Assembly (NCBI GenBank): GCA_028288395.1
Contig: JAQBNV010000120.1
Coordinates: 1 to 18,850 of the forward strand
Direction: 5' to 3'
Origin: Adhaeribacter sp.
GTDB taxonomy: Bacteria > Bacteroidota > Bacteroidia > Cytophagales > Hymenobacteraceae
Length of the DNA: 18,850 nucleotides
Part shown: positions 15,230 through 18,850 of the stretch, one piece after another
Numbering within the stretch: the stretch's first letter is position 1
How the letters are laid out: every line of letters begins with the position of its first letter
Program-made: the position numbers and the translations under genes
Notes under the pieces: generated by a model
Told to the model about the DNA's origin: nothing
Databases searched by the model: none
Seen by the model: only the letters and a program-made list of their open reading frames with translations

Positions 15230-15358
15230 TAAAAATTAATTTTAAAGTTCTTTTTCAACTAAGTAATAAAATTAAAGGATGGGGAGAAGTGTATTTATTG
15301 TTATATCCCCGTTATTTCAATTTTAAAACTTTGATTCAGAGTCTCCTTGTCAATAAGA

Positions 15359-16765
15359 ATGTATTTAATGCTAATTTGCACAAAAATTAAAGGGAAAGTG
15401 GTTCTGAAATTATATTATAATTTAAAAAATAAATTAGGAGAGAAGGAGAATTCAAGGAAAATACTGGCAAATATAAGTTGGTTGTTTTTAGATAAAATAT
15501 TTAGAGTAGGGTTAAATTTTGCTATTACAGTTTTGATAGCGAGGTATTTAGGCGCTCAAAATTTTGGCTTATGGAATTACGTAATTGCTTTTGTAGCGCT
15601 GTTTAGTATTTTGTCATCTTTGGGCCTGGATAGTATTGTAACCCGGAACTTAGTTAAAGAAGAAGGTTTAAAGGAAGAAATTTTAGGGGCTGCTTTTATT
15701 CTTAAATTATCAGGGGCCAGTCTGGCCCTTATATTATCGGTTATAACAATTTTTTTCTTGCGGCCTGGAGAGCAACTTACTTTTTATCTCGTTTTAATAA
15801 CGGCAACATCCCTTCTTTTTCAATCCTTTGACGTAATTGACTATTTTTTTCAGTCAAAACTCCAATCCAAATTCGTTGTATACTCCCGTAATGCTGCTTT
15901 TTTACTTTCAGCCGGAGTTAAATTTGCCATTCTATATTTTAAAGGCCCGCTTATTTTATTTGTAGTGGCTACTTTATTTGAAGTTGTTTTAACAGCAGTA
16001 TTTTTAATTATTGTATATAGGCGAGGTGGTGGTTCTGTATTACAGTGGAAAGTAAAAATACCAGTAGTAAAAAAACTTTTCTTAGATAGTTATCCTTTGG
16101 CCCTGGCGGTAATGGTAATTCTGATTTATATGCGAACTGACCAAATTATGTTAGGCAGCATGATTGGTGATAAAGCCGTAGGAATATTTTCAGCCGCTGT
16201 AAGGTTATCTGAAGCCTGGTATTTTATTCCTTCGGTTATAACTAACTCTATTTTGCCCGCACTAATCAGGGTTAAGGAAATAGATCAGGATATTTACCTG
16301 AAAAAACTGCAGCAATCTTTTAAAATAATGGCTGTATTAGGTATTTCCACGGCTATTATAATTTCCTTTTTAGCAGCACCTATTATCAAAACCCTTTACG
16401 GCCCTGAATTTGAAGAAGCTGCCGCTATTTTGGCAGTTCATACCTGGACAAGTGTTTTTGTTTTTCTAGGATTTGCCTCGGGAAACTGGTTTGTGGTTGA
16501 AAATTTACAGAAATATGTTTTTTACCGGACCTTAGCCGGGGCTGTAATTAATGTGAGCCTTAACTTTTTCCTCATTCCTATCTACGGGGGCTTAGGGGCA
16601 GCTTTTGCTACCCTTATTTCCCAATTTGTTGCCTCTTATTTCTTTAACTTATTTAACAGTAAAACTTACCCGGTTTTCATTATGCAAACCAAAGCCTTGG
16701 TTCAGGTGGTAATACTAAAAGATTTATTTGATTATATTAAAAGTAAAAAGAAAATTTTTAGCTAA
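15359..16765 (+). CDS. Wzx-type oligosaccharide flippase
   Basis: A protein of about 468 residues made almost wholly of membrane helices, about 12 to 14 by eye. It belongs to the polysaccharide biosynthesis (MATE-like) flippase family, which moves undecaprenyl-linked repeat units outward across the inner membrane. Typical phrases are ISWLFLDKIFRVGLNFAITVLIARYLGA near the start (split over helix 1), FGLWNYVIAF, and DQIMLGSMIGDKAVGIFSAA after the middle. LSEAWYFIPSVI and GLGAAFATLISQ appear late in the protein. The open frame reaches TTG 15347. ATG 15359 and ATG 15368 are both possible and the first residues are not conserved, so the exact start is uncertain. It is divergent from the Wzz-like gene and has the same low GC content. 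No Wzy polymerase is visible in the window. Confidence 0.87.
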   Translation: MYLMLICTKIKGKVVLKLYYNLKNKLGEKENSRKILANISWLFLDKIFRVGLNFAITVLIARYLGAQNFGLWNYVIAFVALFSILSSLGLDSIVTRNLVKEEGLKEEILGAAFILKLSGASLALILSVITIFFLRPGEQLTFYLVLITATSLLFQSFDVIDYFFQSKLQSKFVVYSRNAAFLLSAGVKFAILYFKGPLILFVVATLFEVVLTAVFLIIVYRRGGGSVLQWKVKIPVVKKLFLDSYPLALAVMVILIYMRTDQIMLGSMIGDKAVGIFSAAVRLSEAWYFIPSVITNSILPALIRVKEIDQDIYLKKLQQSFKIMAVLGISTAIIISFLAAPIIKTLYGPEFEEAAAILAVHTWTSVFVFLGFASGNWFVVENLQKYVFYRTLAGAVINVSLNFFLIPIYGGLGAAFATLISQFVASYFFNLFNSKTYPVFIMQTKALVQVVILKDLFDYIKSKKKIFS

Positions 16766-16931
16766 AGTTTCCAAAATTATAAGAAAGAACCTTTTGAACT
16801 TTAAGCAACGTTCGAGGAAAAAGTAGAATTATTTTTATACTTTAATCCCATGAAAGCGAATAGATGCAAACAAGTTGAAAATATTATTTTAAATAAATAT
16901 AATTAAATATTCATTTTTCAAAAAAATAATA
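16766..16931. other. Convergent intergenic region
   Basis: A very AT-rich gap between two converging genes. TTGAAAA (16875-16881) and TTTTCAA (16915-16921) could pair, with AATATT copies inside, giving a loose AT-only hairpin next to runs of A and T. It might end transcription from either side, but this is weak. Confidence 0.3.
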
Positions 16932-17723
16932 CTAAAGGGTCGCTTCGTATTTACCTTTGTATTTTTTAAAATAATCATGTATAAAATCTAAAGCTTTTTC
17001 CGGGGGCATTGTTAATAGAACATCTACATCCTTATTATAGGGAAATTTGGCTGCCCTATCGGGTTTGTTTATATAACCATCTCGGTATGCCTCACCTGGT
17101 TCTAGCTTTTTGAAGTTCTTGTTTTTTTCTTTGGGAACCAGAAAAGCATTATTATAATAAACTTCGACTAAATCATAATGAAATTCTTCGCATAACAGGT
17201 GCAACTGGCTGATAGATTGGCCAAAAAAGTGGTTTACTCCCCAAACATAATCCCGACTATATTTAACTGTAAATTTTATTGGGAAAGGAATTTTTTCGTT
17301 TATTTCTGCGCAGATTAGGGTTGGCCTATATTTCTGAAGTAATTCCTTCATAACAAAATAATCATACCCATCAATATCAAAGCTCAAAAATCCAAAATCA
17401 TAAGGGATTTCATAACCTTCCAACAACTTCACTACGTTATCGGGATAAACAAAAGCTTTACTCAGTAGAACATTGTCAAAATTTTTATAAGAATTAGCCA
17501 GCGAGGCAAATGCTTTATTATCACATTCTACGGCCAACCCGCCATAACCATCTTTGTATAAATGGTAAGTATTGGACATGAAAATTCCGTCATTAGCGGC
17601 TATATCAACAGCAATTTTTTTGTGGTCCAGCTGATTTAAGAATCTTTTAATGATTTCTTCCTCACCTAAATTCGAAAATCCTTTTTTTGCTTTAAAAAAT
17701 CTTTTTAACCGATCTGCTATCAT
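16932..17723 (-). CDS. FkbM-like SAM-dependent methyltransferase
   Basis: A 263-residue protein resembling the FkbM family, whose members methylate hydroxyl groups of sugars and other metabolites. The S-adenosylmethionine site reads AVDIAANDGIFMSNT (38-52), with the Asp-x-x-Ala-Asn-Asp-Gly core of the family, followed by GLAVECDNKAF (62-72). The second block is FGFLSFDIDGYDYFVMKELL (110-129), with the Asp-Ile-Asp-Gly-Tyr-Asp motif, then PTLICAEINEKIPF. The last 80 residues are basic and lack a recognised domain. A sugar O-methyltransferase role in the neighbouring polysaccharide locus is likely but inferred. It has its own well-formed promoter and is divergent from a GT2 gene. Composition is AT-rich like the adjacent flippase. 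Confidence 0.75.
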   Translation of the reverse strand: MIADRLKRFFKAKKGFSNLGEEEIIKRFLNQLDHKKIAVDIAANDGIFMSNTYHLYKDGYGGLAVECDNKAFASLANSYKNFDNVLLSKAFVYPDNVVKLLEGYEIPYDFGFLSFDIDGYDYFVMKELLQKYRPTLICAEINEKIPFPIKFTVKYSRDYVWGVNHFFGQSISQLHLLCEEFHYDLVEVYYNNAFLVPKEKNKNFKKLEPGEAYRDGYINKPDRAAKFPYNKDVDVLLTMPPEKALDFIHDYFKKYKGKYEATL

Positions 17724-17762
17724 TAAAAACCTAGCTTATACCTAATACTATTATTTAAGCAG

Positions 17763-17793
17763 CAAATATAATTAATAATAAAGGACCTCCAAA
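17763..17793 (-). promoter_or_regulatory. Strong Bacteroidota-type promoter of the FkbM-like gene
   Basis: On the minus strand TTTG (17793-17790) is followed after 19 nt by TATATTTG (17770-17763), a full match to both promoter elements at the expected spacing. Transcription would begin about 17756, giving a leader near 32 nt before ATG 17723. Confidence 0.75.
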
Positions 17794-17804
17794 TGTAAAG
17801 GACC
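17779..17804. repeat. Direct repeat TAAAGGACC x2 bracketing a -33 box
   Basis: TAAAGGACC occurs at 17779-17787 and 17796-17804, identical over 9 bases with a 17-base period. One copy lies in the spacer and the other just upstream of the -33 TTTG of the minus-strand promoter. GGTCC at 17837-17841 and the inverted pair GAACCC (17808-17813) / GGGTTC (17842-17847) follow close by. The placement suggests a protein-binding site, which is inference. Confidence 0.5.
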
Positions 17805-17920
17805 GAAGAACCCCCCTGGTATTTTCTAGATTGTGGGGTCCGGGTTCAAAACTTTTAAGTAAATAAGAAAAGACGCTATCTTAAATATCTGATTAGCCCA
17901 TCCGATAAAATATTATTAGT

Positions 17921-17928
17921 TAAATTTG
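17921..17928 (+). promoter_or_regulatory. Possible -7 element of the GT2 gene
   Basis: TAAATTTG matches TAnnTTTG exactly but ends four bases before ATG 17933, and no TTG is found at the proper distance upstream. If it is real, translation would be leaderless or would begin at the in-frame ATG 17969. Confidence 0.3.
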
Positions 17929-17932
17929 CAGC

Positions 17933-18850
17933 ATGAATAACCAAAATCTAGCTAATAGATTTTTAAACATGCCGAGAGAGTTTACCACTCCTATATTATT
18001 TCTTCTTTTTAATCGACCGGATACTACCCAAAAAGTATTTGACGAAATAAGAAAAGTTAAGCCTAAAAGCTTGTACGTGGCTGCTGATGGCCCCCGGCAA
18101 ACAGTTGAAGGAGAAACACAGGATTGCTTGGCGGCCCGGCAGATAATCAAACAGGTTGATTGGGACTGTAACGTAATTACTTTATTCAGAGAAACTAACC
18201 AGGGATGCCGAGTAGCTCTAAGTTCTGCTATAGATTGGTTTATTGGTCAAGAAGAAGAAGGTATAATTTTAGAAGATGATTGTTTACCCGACCAAAGCTT
18301 CTTTTGGTTCTGTCAGGAATTGCTGGACTATTACCGGACTAATCATCAGGTAATGCATATCAGTGGAAGTAATTACCAATTTGGTAGAAAAATAGGAGAT
18401 GCATCTTACTACTTCTCACGGTTAGCTCATATCTGGGGTTGGGCTACCTGGCGAAGGGCCTGGCAATTATACGATGTAAATATGACGACTTTTCCCCGGT
18501 TTTTGGAAGAGGGGAAAATTAAAGAAATTTTTTCTGATGCCCAAGTACAACGTAACTGGATTAAGAACCTTACTAAAATATACAAAGGCGCCAATACCTG
18601 GGATTATCAATGGGCTTATGCCAATTTGGTAAATAATAGCTATTGTATAATCCCAAATGAAAACCTCATTTCAAATATCGGGTTTGGTAAAAAGTCTACC
18701 CATACCTTTAACAAAGATGATGTTTTGTCTAACCTGCCCGTGCGTAGTATCGAGCAGATTATACATCCAAAAAAATGGGAGTATGCGGTGGACGCTGATC
18801 ATTACACAAATACTAAAGTTTTTAACCCACCATCTTTACTATCGCGGTTA
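17933..18850 (+). CDS. GT2-type glycosyltransferase (HlpA-like), cut by window edge
   Basis: The frame is open from ATG 17933 to the last base (306 codons) and lacks a stop, so the C-terminus is missing. The N-terminal GT-A nucleotide-diphospho-sugar transferase fold reads TPILFLLFNRPDTTQKVF (19-36), LYVAADGPR (47-55), NQGCRVALSSAIDW (89-102) and GIILEDDCLPD (110-120). Residues 114-116 (Glu-Asp-Asp) are the metal-binding acidic triad position. Then follow HISGSNYQFG (142-151), HIWGWATWRRAW (166-177) and the late SNIGFGKKSTHTF, a signature of the bacterial sugar transferases often annotated as hemolytic protein HlpA-like. It is a cytoplasmic enzyme acting on a nucleotide sugar, probably in the same polysaccharide locus. 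ATG 17969 is an alternative start. Confidence 0.8.
   Translation, partial: MNNQNLANRFLNMPREFTTPILFLLFNRPDTTQKVFDEIRKVKPKSLYVAADGPRQTVEGETQDCLAARQIIKQVDWDCNVITLFRETNQGCRVALSSAIDWFIGQEEEGIILEDDCLPDQSFFWFCQELLDYYRTNHQVMHISGSNYQFGRKIGDASYYFSRLAHIWGWATWRRAWQLYDVNMTTFPRFLEEGKIKEIFSDAQVQRNWIKNLTKIYKGANTWDYQWAYANLVNNSYCIIPNENLISNIGFGKKSTHTFNKDDVLSNLPVRSIEQIIHPKKWEYAVDADHYTNTKVFNPPSLLSRL

Noticed and set aside
17920..18150. Minus-strand frame of 76 codons
   Set aside because: It is antisense to the GT2 gene, which carries clear family motifs and only lacks a stop because the window ends.
1..18850. CRISPR array, tRNA, rRNA or insertion sequence
   Set aside because: No regularly spaced repeats, cloverleaf-like sequence, rRNA stretch, transposase or terminal inverted repeats with target duplications were seen.

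Overview
The window looks like a chromosomal segment of a Bacteroidota bacterium. Several intergenic regions carry the TTG / TAnnTTTG promoter pattern known from that phylum, there are few purine-rich ribosome binding sites, and the proteins resemble Cytophagales types. A Hymenobacteraceae (Adhaeribacter- or Pontibacter-like) source is my guess and rests on inference only.

Positions 1-7266 (all on the minus strand, transcribed right to left) form one compact glycan operon: pseB, pseC, pseF, a pseG-pseH gene fusion, pseI, a GT-B type glycosyltransferase, and after a 221-base gap the first 68 codons of a Wzx-type flippase cut by the window edge. The first five genes encode all six reactions from UDP-GlcNAc to a CMP-activated pseudaminic-acid-type nonulosonic acid. 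The transferase and flippase would then attach the sugar to a lipid-linked glycan and move it across the inner membrane. Spacing is tight (12-nt gap, ATGA overlap, 26, 51 and 1 nt), as in a translationally coupled unit.

Positions 7417-9863 hold two convergent glycosyltransferase genes, a GT61 (DUF563) protein and a GT4 protein, whose stop codons overlap. Positions 9864-13996 are an interruption by non-glycan genes: ffh (signal recognition particle GTPase) with tandem terminator-like hairpins, a guaD-type guanine deaminase, the decayed remains of a hybrid sensor kinase (receiver plus Hpt module broken by several frameshifts), and a class I methyltransferase.

From about 14,000 to the right end the DNA becomes visibly more AT-rich and is again devoted to surface polysaccharide: a Wzz-like chain-length protein, a divergent Wzx flippase, an FkbM-like methyltransferase, and a divergent GT2-family glycosyltransferase that runs off the end. 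This looks like the edge of a second, compositionally distinct polysaccharide locus. No tRNA, rRNA, CRISPR array or intact insertion sequence was seen. The most interesting points are the PseG-PseH fusion with its dedicated candidate transferase, the decayed phosphorelay gene, and a promoter whose -33 box is bracketed by a 9-bp direct repeat.
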